From Niveispirillum sp943370215 (GTDB lineage: Bacteria > Pseudomonadota > Alphaproteobacteria > Azospirillales > Azospirillaceae): DNA of 64,000 nt. Below are positions 63,966 to 64,000 of the stretch, one piece after another. The translations under genes were made by a program, and so were the position numbers. The notes beneath the pieces were generated by a model. The model was not told the origin of the DNA, searched no databases, and saw nothing but the letters and a program-made list of their open reading frames with translations. The stretch spans positions 1-64,000 of the forward strand of contig CALRQC020000022.1 in the NCBI GenBank assembly GCA_943370215.1, read 5' to 3'. Within the stretch, counting starts at the first letter, position 1, and each line of letters starts with the position of its first letter.

Positions 63966-64000
63966 TTTTACAACCCGTTCCCACACGGGCGCCAGCGCCC

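Overview
The window is GC-rich chromosomal DNA with dense, ordinary bacterial gene packing. Gene content and style point to an alphaproteobacterium, most likely a Rhodospirillales/Azospirillaceae-type organism (Niveispirillum or Nitrospirillum-like). The pointers are a TonB receptor, an NDUFA9-like protein, a TIGR02444 protein, a DUF3618 protein, MutL with an endonuclease motif and no MutH in view, ArsR-methyltransferase next to metF, and paired M13 peptidases. The lineage is an inference from gene style; no 16S or database search was possible.

Layout. 1-470: two tandem tRNA-Leu(CAG) genes, each with its own terminator, in a 276-bp duplicated unit. 0.7-2.5 kb: an NDUFA9-like SDR protein and a Bax-inhibitor-1 membrane protein. 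2.6-7.0 kb: a TonB-dependent receptor divergent from a secreted type-B carboxylesterase. 7.1-12.8 kb: a small membrane protein, then a minus-strand operon for a TroABCD/SitABCD-type metal ABC transporter followed by a glycosyltransferase-like protein; the transporter genes overlap by 4 nt and are preceded by a recognisable promoter with a palindrome in its spacer. 12.8-14.0 kb: a HAD phosphatase and a small membrane protein. 14.0-18.5 kb: a nucleoside hydrolase, two paralogous pentapeptide-repeat proteins and a dipeptide epimerase. 18.7-20.9 kb: a polytopic membrane protein and an FG-GAP/UnbV protein.

21.2-27.8 kb: the class I ribonucleotide reductase genes nrdA and nrdB, separated by a chemoreceptor and two EF-hand lipoproteins. 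NrdR-like boxes lie before both nrd genes and a perfect DnaA box lies before nrdA. 28-33 kb: a GNAT acetyltransferase and two M13 metallopeptidases. 32.9-34.5 kb: phosphofructokinase coupled to a TIGR02444 gene. 34.8-36.8 kb: a BlaI/M56 sensor pair with a BlaI-type operator; the M56 protein carries a DUF3471-like domain where a penicillin sensor would be. 36.9-40.8 kb: greA and carB. 41.1-44.4 kb: a PAS/degenerate-GGDEF protein and small proteins (secreted, PilZ-like, DUF3618).

44.5-46.9 kb is the most accessory-looking part: a REP/MITE-like inverted repeat, an unrecognised 568-residue protein of less GC-rich composition, and a gene-poor stretch with a direct repeat. 46.9-50.0 kb: ettA and a lipoprotein with five 90-bp repeats. 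50-52 kb: metF coupled to an ArsR-methyltransferase regulator preceded by a perfect 16-bp palindrome. 52-57 kb: an MlaA/MlaC pair, a Rossmann-like protein and two periplasmic binding proteins. 57.3-64 kb: a beta/gamma-crystallin-like protein, mutL, an unrecognised 459-residue protein and penicillin-binding protein 1A.

Most of the window is housekeeping (dNTP synthesis, pyrimidine/arginine precursor synthesis, mismatch repair, one-carbon metabolism, cell wall, translation). No phage, insertion sequence, CRISPR array or recognised defence operon is seen. The best candidates for undescribed biology are the 44.8-46.5 kb orphan gene, the BlaI/M56-DUF3471 pair, the chemoreceptor/EF-hand genes inside the nrd locus, and the multi-hairpin element at 34.62-34.79 kb.
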